Shown: piece after piece, positions 10,610 through 22,048 of the stretch
How positions within the stretch are numbered: position 1 is the first letter of the stretch
Layout: each line of letters starts with the position of its first letter
Assembly: GCA_907163375.1 (NCBI GenBank)
Contig: CAJQUW010007759.1
Location: 1-64,000, forward strand
Source of the DNA: Prostheceraeus crozeri
Taxonomy: Eukaryota > Platyhelminthes > Polycladida > Euryleptidae
Length of the DNA stretch: 64,000 bases
Reading direction: 5' to 3'
Notes under the pieces: generated by a model
What the model saw: only the letters and a program-made list of their open reading frames with translations
The model's database searches: none
What the model was told of the DNA's origin: nothing
Made by a program: the position numbers and the translations under genes

Positions 10610-11308
10610 TTGATGCAATCAATCAATTTCTCCTTCTCATGGCTCACTTCGTGGGGTCATCGATGTGGATTTTCTTCCTCCACTGGACTGTGCCCAACGC
10701 ATCTTTTTTCACTCCAGTTTTCTTCAAATCTTAAGTTACACAAGGATCCGTATAAAAGCAGATTTATAGCTGGTGCCAGGGACAGCACTTCCAAAGATTT
10801 GGCCATACTTGTAAACAAAAGTTTACAACTTCGTCCGCGACAAGTTTCGTTATTGTCTTTCCATCAAGAATAATTCGTGTGTGAATGCCTTCTGGAGCAT
10901 TAACTCTTCTGGGAATTTGTAGACAGGATCTCGAGAATGAGTTGCTACTCTTTACAAGTTCATGATTTTTCCACATTCAATTAATTTAACCAAATTAATT
11001 AATTTTAACTCCTTAATTTAAGCCAGGTTGAGGACTCCTTAAGAGATTTGTGTGACATAATATTCAACAGTTCCAATAGCTTCATCTGCACTGGTCATCA
11101 GACAACATTCTTCTCGAGAAAGAAGTACAGAGGTTATCCCTGTTGGTCCAAAAACCAATTCCTCACAGCTATTGATTTCATCCTAGACAACAGTTTTGTC
11201 ACCGTCGGGGGACTTATCTTTAAACAAATTCGGGGCATTCCTATGAGTGGGAATTCCAGTTCACTCTTGGCTGATCTCTTCTTGGCAAATAGGGAGTCCA
11301 ATTCGTGA
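10610..11308 (+). pseudogene. Penelope-like reverse transcriptase relic (left arm)
   Basis: Two plus-strand frames contain blocks typical of Penelope-like RT: KLHKDPYKSRFIAGARDST (family form: xLHKNPxKxRFIAG) near 10740-10800, and FFSRKKYRGYPCWSKNQFL followed by AIDFILDN and QIRGIPMSGNSSSLLADLFL (family form: QxxGIPMGTNCAPLLADLFL) at 11110-11290. The catalytic (F/Y)xDD segment that should follow is not recognisable. Frameshifts separate the pieces. The same relic is on the minus strand at 39555-40255. No GIY-YIG endonuclease was seen. Confidence 0.75.
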
Positions 11309-12513
11309 CTGGTCTTCTTGCTTGGAAGAAATTTGGCTAAGCTAAATTTCTCTCTAGTACCACCAGGTATTTAATTACAAACACTTCGAAAAGATCCTTC
11401 CTGAAATCCATCCATCCGATAGATTTCTTGGCTAGTAGAAGCGGTGATAACAACAAATGGTAAGTTAATTGGTCTACCATAAAGTTGATGAGTTCAGCTT
11501 TCCAGTGGTGCTATATACTTCCCCGAAAGTAAAATGCCTCTGAACACTGGATGTAGTATGGATGTGGTGTGGGACACTTCATGAGTTGTCGCAACATGAC
11601 TTTGTTGACCTAGTGCTATCTGCTCAGACGATGAGGTCAGGCGAAGTCAGATCAAGCTCTCAAGGAAATTTTGAATCTTATTTGAACATTGATTTTCGAA
11701 ATTTCTTTGATTTTCTTTGATTACTAAAGCCATCCATATTGTATATTCTCATTATTTTGAGAAGGCAAGTACGACAGATTGTCATTGAACTGGTTTGTAG
11801 AGCTCCTTAAATCTGCAACCAGATAAATCACAAAAAAGGATAGTCCAAACAGGTGACCAAAACGGCAAAGAGAATGATAGCAATCAAGCTGAGCGTGTAA
11901 ACGCACCTTTTTGCAGCCTCAAACGCTATCACTCAGATTTTCCTTATTTGTCAAATTTGGTTTGAGTTCCATGAGATCGTTCTGAGCATTCTTTTTCTTT
12001 TGACTTTCTGTATTGAGTTTTAATTTGCTCATTATTGGAATACACTTTTTCCTTTGTAGATTGTCTTTTGTGATTAAGCGTCACGTTTCTTCGATGGAAT
12101 GATGAAATTCATACCACAATTTTGTTGGGAGGGATATTGCTCACCTTCATTAAAATAATATTCAACTACATTATTTAATTGGAAGCAGTGCCTGTAGAAT
12201 TGTTCTGTTTCAATCATAGTTGGAACTTGGAATCATATTTTCGAAAATACTCCTATGTTTCGAATCTTATTTCTGATCTGACTGCTTTAACTTCAAAATA
12301 CTGAACTCACAACCCCTTCGATATCATAGAAATTCCCTTCGTTTGCTTGGAGTTATCTATTCTGTCTCAGGAATTGCAAAACATACGCACATAGAAATGT
12401 GGAGATAGGCTTTAATGTATGTCAACGACATTTTGTTGATTTAAATATGGGTTCTATAGTGACAGAGTTGTGCACACGAAGAGCTAGGATAGGATTGAAA
12501 GTCAGTCGATAGC

Positions 12514-13617
12514 ATGGATGTTGCTGAATCCAATTCAACATCGGATACATTACCATCACTGACACCATCATCATTATACTGGGAAAATGTTATCGATAGC
12601 ATTATTAAGTTTTCTGCAAAAGGTATTCCTATCCTCAGATCAATATCACTCTTAGGATCGTTCATCATTTTTATAATTTCGTCATGTTATCGGAGGCGCA
12701 TGAATATAGCTAAGACAACCACCGTTGCCATCTGCACACTATTGATGGTAGATTGTTTGCATCTTGCTATTAATTTATTACTTGATTTTCTCGAAAACAG
12801 CTTAGACATATGGGTTGCAGATCACCATATCACACTATGTTACATCATCAATATGTTGATAGGAACGCTGTTAGCAATACCAGGCTATATTCAATGCATA
12901 GTATCCGTAGAGAGAGTTATTGCTATTTATTTGCCTTTAAATTTTAAGCAAATCATGACTCTGAAAAGAATGGTATTGTCATTGGTTCTGACGTTTATTG
13001 CTATCTTTGGATTTGAAATCGTACATGCAGTCCTCACTTGCGAATACACATCGTATGGAGCTTGCTTAGTGCGGAACAATCCAATCCAAGAAAGAACATT
13101 GAATATACTGGATGCCACGATCTATTGTTTTATTCCTGTTGCTATTTTGTCGATTTGCAATGGCACCATTGTTGCCTTCTTACTAAAAAGGCATCAGCGA
13201 GATCCAACCCAACAAATAAAGCTGCCTCCGACACGCATCCGGTTAGTAATAGCGCTAATTGTGATGAATGTGATATATTTGATTTCGACCCTACCATCCG
13301 CAATTGGATTGCTTGTCGATCCACTATCTTTGGACACAGCTAATTCACGTACAGAAGCCTTCTTGCTAATAGCAGGGATTTTTATGGAATTAAGTTTCAT
13401 GACTGATTGGCTTATTCTCATTATTTTGAGCAGACAGATGCAACAGGTTATCATTGAATTTGGTAGGAAAGCTACTAAAATCTGTAGCCAGACAAATGAT
13501 AAAGAAGGAAAGTCCATGAAGACTAATGCTGTTGCGAGGGTAAGAACGGAGAAGACTCGTGAAATGAAAGCGAAAGTCAGGGCCAAAACTTCTTCTTTGT
13601 ATTCATTTACAGATTGA
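12514..13617 (+). CDS. Rhodopsin-class GPCR, orphan (left arm)
   Basis: Intact single-exon gene, 367 codons, ATG start. Seven hydrophobic segments at about residues 38-58, 68-92, 107-131, 152-174, 203-225, 244-268 and 282-306. TM3 ends SVERVIAIYLPL, with ERV replacing the usual DRY; a cysteine at the top of TM3 (C109) and one in extracellular loop 2 can form the conserved disulfide. NST near residue 7 is a glycosylation site. The C-tail is basic. The usual NPxxY of TM7 is not visible, as in many lineage-specific chemosensory-like receptors. Acts in the plasma membrane; ligand unknown. A near-identical paralogue lies inverted at 37251-38351, and both remain open, so selection or gene conversion may be maintaining them. 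Confidence 0.85.
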   Translation: MDVAESNSTSDTLPSLTPSSLYWENVIDSIIKFSAKGIPILRSISLLGSFIIFIISSCYRRRMNIAKTTTVAICTLLMVDCLHLAINLLLDFLENSLDIWVADHHITLCYIINMLIGTLLAIPGYIQCIVSVERVIAIYLPLNFKQIMTLKRMVLSLVLTFIAIFGFEIVHAVLTCEYTSYGACLVRNNPIQERTLNILDATIYCFIPVAILSICNGTIVAFLLKRHQRDPTQQIKLPPTRIRLVIALIVMNVIYLISTLPSAIGLLVDPLSLDTANSRTEAFLLIAGIFMELSFMTDWLILIILSRQMQQVIIEFGRKATKICSQTNDKEGKSMKTNAVARVRTEKTREMKAKVRAKTSSLYSFTD

Positions 13618-15167
13618 TACTAATCTTGTCTTTCAAGATACTCTTTATTTCGAAGATGTCATATATGCATGTTATGCTTTATGTTAAGATATATATCTTC
13701 ATCAAGATGCTGTCATCATTTTAATTCTAAATTAGCTCAGTCCGCAGTCTGAATGTACTCTTGACCATAGAGTAAATATGATAGGTAGAGCAGCAGCTCA
13801 ATATCAATGAAATCCCCAATGTGTATGCAGTTTCGATTTTATTAAATGAACTTGAGTTGAGACCCAGTATCAAATGCCCTACTTACAAATTTATGCAGTT
13901 TTGAACAAAGTACCGCGGAATTGACTGAACATGAAAGGAATGCAGAAGGAATAATAGTATTCTTAGTATATTATGATATTACATTAGTTAGAACAACTTT
14001 GGAGAGTTAATATTCATTATCAAATCAGCAGTTCGATGGAAAAAGAGTGTTTTCTTAAGCGCGATCATATCACAGACTATCTGTCATTGAAAGAGCAAAA
14101 TGTTATCATCAAAGACAATGATGATAATTAACTTTAAAAGATGTAAATGGGTCCACATTACTATTCAGATTCAATAAATGAGACATGAATTTAGTGAATC
14201 ATAAAATAATTTAATTATCAGCGGCATGTTCTAATGATTACCAAGGTGTCATTTCTTGAATCTGAAAATCTTTTAAAGTTGATTGTGATCAGTCACTTTG
14301 ATTAGGATGATTTGCTCTTTCAGTGGCAGTTTGTGATTCGATCACGCTTGAGAAAATAATCTTATTATAATAAAACTGAGCTTTTTGTAATGGTAACTCA
14401 TCGAATTGCTAATTGACATATTATCTCTTCCAGTTGTCATGTCATGGAGGATTTGTGAATACTGTTCCTCATGCTATTCCTTATTCTGTATTGCTGTCAG
14501 TATCAGTTATTCGTTTACATTTCTCCAAGGGTGCACAAACTGCATCTCACAGGTTGTACTGCCAGTGGCGGTTCGAAGGGGGGGGGGATGCCGGGATGCA
14601 TCCCCCCACCAGCCCAAAGTGTTGTGATGTAAAATTTGATCATTCAATTTATCAATTTAACATCAACATATTCTACATTTTAGCTTCCAAGCAATAATTT
14701 GGCAATGTATCTCTGCACTGATATAGTACGAAAGTCGGATGGCGAAACAACCTCTATGTCGCTACATCATTTCCGTTTATGTCACTGATTTAGAGCTTAT
14801 CAACTTACATGTAGACGTAAAGTCATGTAAAACCAAGGAATGTAGCAGCCTACGCAATAGGTTTGTTCATCCTAAACAGCTCACATGTTGATGACTTGTT
14901 GCGATATTGCGTATCCTACATGATGCACCTGAATTAGCAGATGTTCTCCCCATCAGCTCTGCGATGCAAGAAAGCTGACCAAGTGCTTTCAAATCCAATT
15001 GGAACATCTACAGCATTTATCTGTCATTCGATTCGTTCTCAATACTTCTTAAATGTCGGTGCCGATGGATCACTTTTAACACATTTCAGGATAGAACTTC
15101 TATCGTACTTAAGTAGCGGATTTCATTATCCTAATTCTTTGAGATTCCCTGCATTTTGATTTAGATT
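13618..15167. other. Intergenic, fragment of another transposon end
   Basis: No credible coding frame. 13618-14015 is arm-shared 3' flank of the GPCR. Around 14566 the words CCAGTGGCGG and a run of ten G's resemble an isolated end of a CAGTGGCGG-type DNA transposon; no matching second end was found nearby other than that of the hAT element at 15176. Confidence 0.5.
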
Positions 15168-15339
15168 CCTGGTAACAGTGGCGGCTCGTGACATTTGGTC
15201 CAGGTGGGGCATAAGCATGAAATTTTTACATAATCAAAAATCTAGTCTAAAAGAATCTTATTTTGTAAATGAAAAGCAAAGAATATGTTAGCAACATGCT
15301 ATACATGTGTAAGTCTATGTCACTGCATTTAGTTAGGTA

Positions 15340-18077
15340 CGAGGGGGTAATTTCGCCCAGGGGATATTTCGCCAAGTTATTTACTGTTGCGATGAGCCGT
15401 TTCGCTCTTTTAATATGCAAGTGTTTGCCCCGAATGCCAGTCTAGTCATCAGACATTGTATTCGATCAGCTTATGATGAGAATCAAGCAGCCATACACTG
15501 CGTCTACTGTTGCTACGTGACGTCTCAATGGAGGAGACGGGAATCACATTGAATAGCGTGTTTGCCTCGATCGTCATTTGTCCAAGAGTTGTGTCAACGT
15601 ACCAGACGACGGTAAGTAGATCTTATCTTCATCTAACATTTGTTCATAATTTCCGAATTTAGGCGATGAATATACACTGTTTTATTGATAAGTATAGGTT
15701 GAAGTCGATGACAGAAATAAGGGGTTATTTCGCCAAAAAAGAGAGAATTTCTGAAATAATGATATCATGAACAAAAGCGCTTCATTTAGGTAGAAGAATA
15801 CGAGAGTAACAAGCAAAACTTTGATTCAATAAGAACTAACATGTTTTAAGTCTTTTCAGTACACATAAGAAAATCGGCGAAATAACCCCTTGTATCTATA
15901 AAGTCTGCCATATTCGATACACTGCCTTATACTTCTATATTTTTTGTCTTCTTTATCCTTGAACTTATGTCTTCCTATTACTAGATATCGGCTAAATCAC
16001 AGAACTCATTGAAAGTATTTTTCTTGCAGTTATGCCGCGCACTTACGTCTCAAAGAAAGCTTACCAGCAGTACGACAAAGAAAACTTGCTTGCTGCAGTT
16101 AACTCGGTGAGGGCAGGAGATCATACACCAAGCGTTGCGTCACGGGTGTTCAAAGTGCCGAGGAGGACGATAGCCGATCAACTCCAGCGTCAGCGGAAGC
16201 AGGAAAATATTGGTAGGCCTACTATATTCACGCAAGAGCAGGAAAATGAGATTTGCGCTCGTCTAATCTACTTGGAACGAAGAGGCTTCCCTCTCAGCAT
16301 ATCTGGTCTCCTCGAATCTGCACACACGTATGCTACTATTCTACAAAGAAGAAAGCAGCTAAATGGTCCTATTCCGAGCAATTGGCGTCATTCGGGGCAC
16401 TGTTCACGAGACTGGTGGTTCTCATTTAAGAATCGCCATCCAGCGCTGTCATTGAGAAAGCCAGAAGGTCTTAGTGCTGCCAGAGCACAAGCATTCAATC
16501 ACAAGCGAGTGTCAGATATTTATGAGGACCTCGAAAAAATCTATGACGAACTTGATCTTCGCGACTACCCACAGCTGGTTTACAACATCGATGAGACGGG
16601 GCTTTCCACCGTTCCGAATAATCCGACTCAAGTAATTGCAGCAAGAGGAACTCGGACCGTCCAGTCGATCAAAGTTGGTGGGAGAGGAACGCTCACAACG
16701 ATAGTCCAAAGCATTAATGCAAGTGGCGATTGCCTTCCACTTTTCGTCATTATGAAAGGTGGTGTCGTAGCACAGGAAGTTCATCAGGAATATTCTTCGG
16801 CAGAAATTACAAATTCTAAGACTGGCTACATCGACAGCGAAGTGTTTCTTAAATTTCTTCACTTCTTTCAAGAACACCGGATCAAGATTCCAGGGAAGAA
16901 GTGTTTACTTATTCTTGATGGACATTCATCACATGTGACAACGTAGGCTATTAAATATTGTGTCGAGAATAACATCGAACTGTTGTGCTTACCACCTCAT
17001 TGTTCTCATCGACTCCAACCGCTTGATACTCACTTTAACAAGTCACTCAAATCTCTTTGGACGAAAAATATTGAACAATATTTGCGTGATAGTTCTGAGC
17101 AAGCTCTTACGCGACTTTCCTTTGTGAAGGTGTTCAAAAGTTGTTTTGAACAAATGCAACTGAAGCAAGGTTTTGTTGTAGATTCGTTTGCTTATTGTGG
17201 ATTGTTTCCTGTCAACAAGGAAGCCGTTAAGATTGTGGAATTCACAAAAAGTCTGTCGTTCAGCAATGACGATCATGGTATGGAAGCAACCAGAGCAAGG
17301 ACAACTGTGGACCAAGTTCCAGACCAAGAAAGTTTGAATTATCTGCCATCAGAAATTTCGTCGCCTAATTCATCTATTCGATCGGCATTCAGTAGCCCAA
17401 AGAAAGCAACAAGAGCCATACACCAAAAGAAACATATTGCCATCGTAAGAGATTTGATGAAGAACAGAGATGAAAGCAAAAAGAAGAAACAAATGAAAGT
17501 AAAACTTAGATTTAAAGCTACAAAAACGGTTAGCAAAGATAACAAAGAAAAGCCAATGAGTTCCTCCACATGTCTCTGCTGCGTTTGTGAGACTGAGTGC
17601 TATGATCGTTACAATGTTGAGGACTGGTTTAGATGCGTTGTTTGCTCACTCTGGTGCTGTGAAAGTTGTTTTGGCGTGGACAAGTGTTTTAATTGTGAAA
17701 ATTAAGGGCAAACCAAGTATCGAGCATGTTGTTAGTGTTCTACTTAGTACATGTGGTGCTATTCTACATGACAAAAGAAAGGATGTTCATTGATTCAGCA
17801 ATAAAATATCTGCTTGTGAGGATTTGCAAATATCTCGGTTTTGCGTGATGCTAGCATACATGGCGAAATATCCCCTAATTGCTTTAAATCAAAATAATTG
17901 AGTGGTTGCATTGCAAGGCATCCCATAAAGCATATAATGGTATATTTAGTATATATCTATATCATATATTCTAGAGCACGCATAGAAGGGCTAGAAAAGT
18001 GATCACAATGCCATAGATAAATTAATAAATATTCGAAAACATCAATTGAATGAAAACATGGCGAAATTACCCCCTCG
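15340..18077. repeat. Six sub-terminal GGGGNNATTTCGCC motifs
   Basis: The motif lies at the left tip (15343-15357), 15360-15373 and 15721-15734 on the plus strand, and at 15876-15889, 17862-17875 and the right tip (18060-18074) on the minus strand. The orientation switch follows the two element ends except for 15876. Repeated copies near both ends are what one expects of transposase-binding sites. Confidence 0.75.
16032..17705 (+). pseudogene. Pogo-type DDE transposase with one stop codon
   Basis: A 557-codon frame from ATG (16032) broken only by TAG at 16944-16946. Order: N-terminal helix-turn-helix (residues about 10-50, VASRVFKVPRRTIADQL), second CENP-B-type HTH (70-140, DWWFSFKNRHPALSLR), then DDE_1 core with D187 (YNIDETG), D296 (LILDGHSSH) and D332 (QPLDTHF), a DD35D triad. 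A basic stretch at about 470-510 suggests nuclear import. The last ~45 residues form a cysteine cluster (CLCCVCETEC...CFNC) resembling a PHD/RING-type zinc module, as in some Tigger-related transposases. The stop lies between D296 and D332, so as read the enzyme is inactive; a single base change explains it. Confidence 0.85.
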
Positions 18078-18547
18078 TACCCTACACGGTTGAAGCAACA
18101 TTTTGTCTATCATTCAGGCTGATTCATGGACTGATCGCTGGTGCTAACCTCACATCACCTCACTCAGTAAAAAGGGAATCACAATGCATTGTCTTTGCAT
18201 TGACGGTTGACCAATCAGAAGCGTTAGGGCTCCCTCTCGAGTGCCCATTCTTTGACGCATTCATCGCGTGTTAATTCTGTCTATTCGCTCAGATCGTGAA
18301 ATGAACCACTCTCACGTCATCTCAATCTCGATGCTTGGGCGCGCCCATCAGTCTTGAAAACGATTGATGGATTCTGCTAGCGTCACTGTCGCGCAAATGG
18401 AATAGATGTAGATGAAGTATAGTTGAAATTTATGATCAAGAAATGGAGTCTACTACTGATGTTGCTGGTTATTTAAGTTAGACAACATTTCAATAGGTGG
18501 GGCAGTGCCCCACCTGCCCAAATGGACGAGCCGCCACTGCCTGGTAA

Positions 18548-19006
18548 GTAAAATTCAACGTGAAATGATGAAATTGATGTCTTTACATTCAAGGTCGTTG
18601 ATGCAATACGGTATGGGGTAACCCCCTCAGCGGTTCCAGAAGCCCGGTTGCTGCGTTGTAATCTGACAGCAGGTACAACTAACTTCGACGTGAGAGACCT
18701 CGGCCCGGACTTATGTCTGGGTGTTTCTCTTTAGTGGGAATGCGGAAGAGATCCGCTAATGAAGCAGTCGAAGGAAAAATAACTCATGGGTTTAGTGTAC
18801 CCCGATCCGGCCAACAGAGATAGGATTTCCTTTAAAGACGGCTGGCCACCACTTTGTGTATGTTTAATTAAAAATTTTAATATTCCTCCCTTACCTCGAT
18901 CAGATGACCTCTCTGGGTGTAGTGTCGATAAAGCAACAACTTTGACAGTCTAAGCAGCTAGCAGGGATGATCCAGAGAGCTTTTTCCACGTATCCGGTAG
19001 TAATGA
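18548..19006. other. GC-richer repeat-like block, unclassified
   Basis: No open frame. The segment 18600-18840 (GGTATGGGGTAACCCCC..., CGGAAGAGATCCGC) is clearly richer in GC than its neighbours and resumes after the MITE at 19249 (GCTAGCAGGGACCCTGATCGG). It resembles a structured LINE 5' UTR but no element could be named. Confidence 0.4.
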
Positions 19007-19248
19007 TTAAAAAAGCAAGATATTCAGCGGATACCAAATATTTATTATATAAATTGATAAATTGATATAGCTTGCTCTTAGCCTGTGTGCACCCTGCTGT
19101 GAACTGTGAACTCTTTTTACATGTAGTCCTTCTATAAATACCTCGCCATTCTCTCTGTTTCTATTGTGCCTTGATAAAGCCGTAAGGCGAAATATTGGCA
19201 ATTTATATAATAAATATTTGGTATCCGCTGAATATCTTGCTTTTTTAA
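19007..19248. mobile_element. MITE with long inverted repeats and TTAA flanks
   Basis: About 45 bp at each end are perfect or near-perfect inverted repeats (AAAAGCAAGATATTCAGCGG... and its complement), bounded by TTAA at 19007-19010 and 19245-19248. Size about 240 bp, no coding capacity. TTAA targets point to piggyBac-like or related transposases supplied in trans. It splits the repeat-like block on either side, whose duplicated word GCTAGCAGGG is present at 18957 and 19249. Confidence 0.75.
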
Positions 19249-19663
19249 GCTAGCAGGGACCCTGATCGGATCGACCGTCTGAGAAGGACCGGCCTGAGAG
19301 TGAAGGCGGAAGTTTAAAGTTGCTTTCGATTCGCCAGCAGCTCCGATCATGAGATGGCGGCACATCTCATCTTGTGGGTAGCTTTAAGGTAGGATCAAAT
19401 ATGATGAATAAATCATGTGTTTGAATTTCCGAACAAAGCGACTACGCTATTTAAAGATCCATTACTTAATTATTTAACAATATTCATATGAGGCAATATT
19501 TATAATGAAAGCATGTCATGTCTGTGAGCGCATTAGCTTTTTAGTTAATTTCCATGAATTCTTTAATACCATATTTCGTTCTATTTTTCTGTCATGTAGA
19601 GCAATTATCATAATTAATTAATCATATTCTTATGAAGTTGATCTTTTTCACAGCTGGTGTCAA

Positions 19664-20087
19664 TATGTCTGAACTACCTAAAAAAGAAAATCCGTCTGAC
19701 TTCCGACTTTTTCTCGAAACGGACGCAATCTAATGCCTTCAACAAGTCCTGCGAAAATGTGACAGCATCGACTGATGCAGCTTCTGCCAATACTGATGCT
19801 CAGCTTAATGTTCATTCACCATCTGAATAAGACGCTGCTCAGACAATGACATTGGCCGAGCTATTTCAGAAGGAAAGAAAGATTCAACTATTCCATCTAG
19901 ATTGAATAACTTGACGAAAAAAATTCAACTGACTAACCATTGGATGCCGAATAAAGATTTTGAGTTGCCATTCACTCATAAAGGTGGCAAGCGTCCACTT
20001 AAGGTTTATCTGAGAATCCAGCATATAACCGGAAAATATGAGTGCTTCAAATATTCACAAGATTTGCAAGGCTTATTGTAGGCTATA
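19664..20087 (+). pseudogene. hAT-like transposase N-terminal fragment
   Basis: Reading from ATG 19664 with stops at 19731 and elsewhere, the best block is LTNHWMPNKDFELPF followed by GKRPLKVYL, which resembles the LTxHWxPPxxYxFP...GKRKxKFxxxWL block that opens the zinc-finger (TTF-type) region of some hAT transposases. The rest is lost. Family assignment is tentative. Confidence 0.4.
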
Positions 20088-20337
20088 CGTACAGGATACA
20101 AATGATAGCATCTCATTTAGATGTGCATGTAGGCTACATGCAAATGTAATTTAAAACAGGCAATTCAAGTTAAATGGCCTAATATAACTGATATGATATT
20201 TGCAGATTATTTTACATTGTATTCTGTTTGAGGATTGGAGCAATTAAATTAATTAATTTAAATTAATTTATAAAATTTAAAAATAAATTTTCTGCGACCG
20301 CCCCTGGGTACTGCGTGTCGACCTACTCATGTCTCTA

Positions 20338-20430
20338 CTCATGTTTATTTAATGAAATCGAAACTGGATACACATTGGGGATTTAATAAATGCTGAGTTA
20401 CTACTCTACCTAATATACCTACACTATGGT
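20338..20430 (-). repeat. Diverged third copy of GPCR 3' flank
   Basis: ATCGAAACTG-ATACACATTGGGGATTT and CTCTACCTA-TATA-CTACACTATGG match 37023-37105 (right arm) and, inverted, 13795-13860 (left arm), with many substitutions. It is the only trace of the GPCR locus here, suggesting an older duplication or that this flank is itself a dispersed repeat. Confidence 0.55.
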
Positions 20431-21038
20431 TCCAATGTTAAAGACACAGTACTTTGAAAGATGCCGCGAGAAATTAGTGCATAACGAAAGCAAAGTTGCT
20501 GACTGATTGTAATTTCAATATTGTGAACCAATTTTTATTCAAACACTGGTACTACGCTTCAGGGTATCATCCATGCTGATTGAATTTTTTTGTTCCAATG
20601 GCTAACTAATTTAGCGGTTTCCAGCTATTGAAGTTTTGCTATTTATGCTATTTTTCTATTGGATGACTGGGGATAACATTTTCCCTAGGCAGCTATGAGA
20701 GAGAAGCGTTCAAAATTATCTGCTTATCTGCTGCTATTTCTGATTTTCTGATTCCTGGTCTAAATGGTCTTAAAACTTGGGTTCAGTAAAATTGTGACAT
20801 GGGAAGCCTCGATACAACAGGACTGTTTTTGGCAACTTGTGAAACCTATATTTCTGTCAAAAGTTTAGCCAAATAATGAAGCAGCCTCCAAGAGTTGTGG
20901 AAGTATGCCTATAAAGACCTACAACGAGTGAGATGGCATATAAAGCGTATGAAAATGCATGGTCCACCTAAATCAAGACATTAAGAACAGAGGTTCATCA
21001 CTCGGTAAAAAAATCAAAAAACCAATTGGTTTTAGATT

Positions 21039-21952
21039 GTGGCAAAAAAACAACAATTACTCATAATAATAATAATAATGATAATAATCCGCTTCACCGC
21101 CAGTCCTACGACGACCTCCTCCGAAGTTCCAAGCTGCTTGACCGCACGCGACTGCTCTCCTGCGCCTCAAAGGGATCGGGCGATTGGATTAACGTCCCAC
21201 TGTCCCACATCGCTCGGTCTTCATTTGACGGACGACCAACTCCGCGTCGCTTCTACCATCCGCATCGGAGCCCCCGTATCCATTGAGCACATCTGCGCTC
21301 GTTGTGGCTCTAAGGCGGACGGCGGTGGCGCGCACGGCTTCGTCTGTCCCCGCAGCAAGGGCCGACATCTGCGCCATACGCTGATGAACGAGGTGGTGGA
21401 CCGGGCGATGCACTCCATCCAGCTGCCCACTATGCTGGAGCCTACTGGACTGCTGCTGGACAAGAACCTGAAGCCGGACGGCATCAGCCTGTCCCCGTGG
21501 GAGCTCGGAAAGCCGATCGCGTGGGATGTCACGTGTGCATATCCATCCGCGAAATCCTGGAGCTCTACGACTTCAAGTGGCGGATCAGTGGCGACAGCGG
21601 TGGAGAAGAGAAAGTCGGTGAAATACTGTGACCTCTATGAGGACTTCGCATTCCAGCCCGTATCCGCAGAAACTTACGGTGCTTACGGCGAACAGACATT
21701 CTCCTTTCTGAGGAAACTTGGAAGCCGTATTGCCGCCAAGACCGGCGAGAAAGACGCATGGCTTTACTTGCGCCAACGCATCGGTATCGCCATTCAAATA
21801 GGAAACTGTGCATGCATTCTTGAGACCCTTCCGGCACCCGGAGCTGCACTTCCCGACTTGTACTGACTTTTGATTTGCTTTGCTTTCTTGTTTTTGTGTT
21901 TTAATGCTAATAAAGGCTTTATCGATAATAGTAATAATAATAATAGTAAAAC
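21039..21952 (+). mobile_element. LINE 3' end with restriction-like endonuclease
   Basis: A 275-codon open frame with no start of its own, GC-rich compared with its surroundings. It ends in the C-terminal module of early-branching LINEs: a CxxC-H/C zinc cluster (CARCGSKADGGGAHGFVC), RHLRHTLMNEVV, then KPDGISLSPWELGKPIAWDV, the PDG...WD catalytic signature of PD-(D/E)xK endonucleases. It is followed by a short 3' UTR and a (TAA)n-like tail (21922-21952). The RT domain is absent, so this is a 5'-truncated copy. Preceding (AAT)n at 21060 may be residue of another tail. Confidence 0.8.
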
Positions 21953-22028
21953 GGGGCGAGCGAGTGGCACAGGGGTTTAAGTGTCTGCCTAAGGTCTGGA
22001 TGGCCCAGGTTCGACTCCTTGCGCAGTC
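21953..22028 (+). mobile_element. tRNA-derived SINE head
   Basis: TGGCACAGGGG (box A-like) and GGTTCGACTCC (perfect box B) are about 40 bp apart, the spacing of an internal pol III promoter, within a tRNA-sized, imperfect cloverleaf. It directly follows a LINE (TAA)n tail. A full cloverleaf with standard acceptor stem does not form, so a SINE head or tRNA pseudogene is the better reading. Confidence 0.55.
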
Positions 22029-22048
22029 AACCTTATTAATAATACCTT

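Larger units (their letters stand above)
4455..14015 (+). repeat. Left arm of large inverted duplication
   Basis: From the Ty3 integrase zinc domain (4455) to just past the GPCR gene (14015), this segment matches, in reverse complement, 36850-42606 plus 60103-61850. Not counting the private 2.06-kb insert here and the 17.5-kb Polinton there, both arms are about 7.5 kb and, judged from aligned reading frames, roughly 95% identical. Homology stops near AGTTAATATTC at 14010 and at TAAGGTTT near 4455. Confidence 0.85.
15336..18082 (+). mobile_element. Pogo/Tigger-family transposon nested in hAT
   Basis: Terminal inverted repeats of about 22 bp read (G)GGTACGAGGGGGTAATTT on the left and its reverse complement ending at 18082, one base longer on the right. 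TA flanks both sides (15334-15335, 18083-18084), the target duplication of the Tc1/mariner/pogo superfamily. Total 2.75 kb with one transposase gene. The sub-terminal motif GGGGNNATTTCGCC occurs six times (see separate entry). Complete structure and one stop codon imply recent activity. Confidence 0.9.
15176..18539. mobile_element. Non-autonomous hAT element with perfect 8-bp TSD
   Basis: Starts CAGTGGCGGCTCGT and ends ACGAGCCGCCACTG, a 14-bp inverted repeat, with CCTGGTAA duplicated exactly at 15168-15175 and 18540-18547. CAG-start ends with an 8-bp duplication identify hAT. Its own sequence is only about 610 bp (15176-15335 and 18083-18539), without a transposase, and includes AGGTGGGGC near both ends. 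A complete pogo element has inserted into it. Confidence 0.9.
19249..21000. other. Mostly non-coding with decayed transposon pieces
   Basis: AT-rich interval. Apart from the hAT-like fragment at 19664-20087 and a diverged copy of GPCR 3' flank at 20338-20430, nothing is recognisable. 20240-20290 is nearly pure A/T. Confidence 0.5.

Noticed and set aside
12441-13586. Long antisense and shifted frames over the GPCR genes
   Set aside because: Shadows of a well-conserved seven-helix coding sequence; the same shadows recur in the duplicate.
19165-19190. Hammerhead-ribozyme-like TTGATAAAGCCGTAAGGCGAAA inside the TTAA MITE
   Set aside because: The stem II and GAAA parts fit, but two invariant core bases are changed (C3 to U, G8 to A), and stems I and III do not close convincingly.
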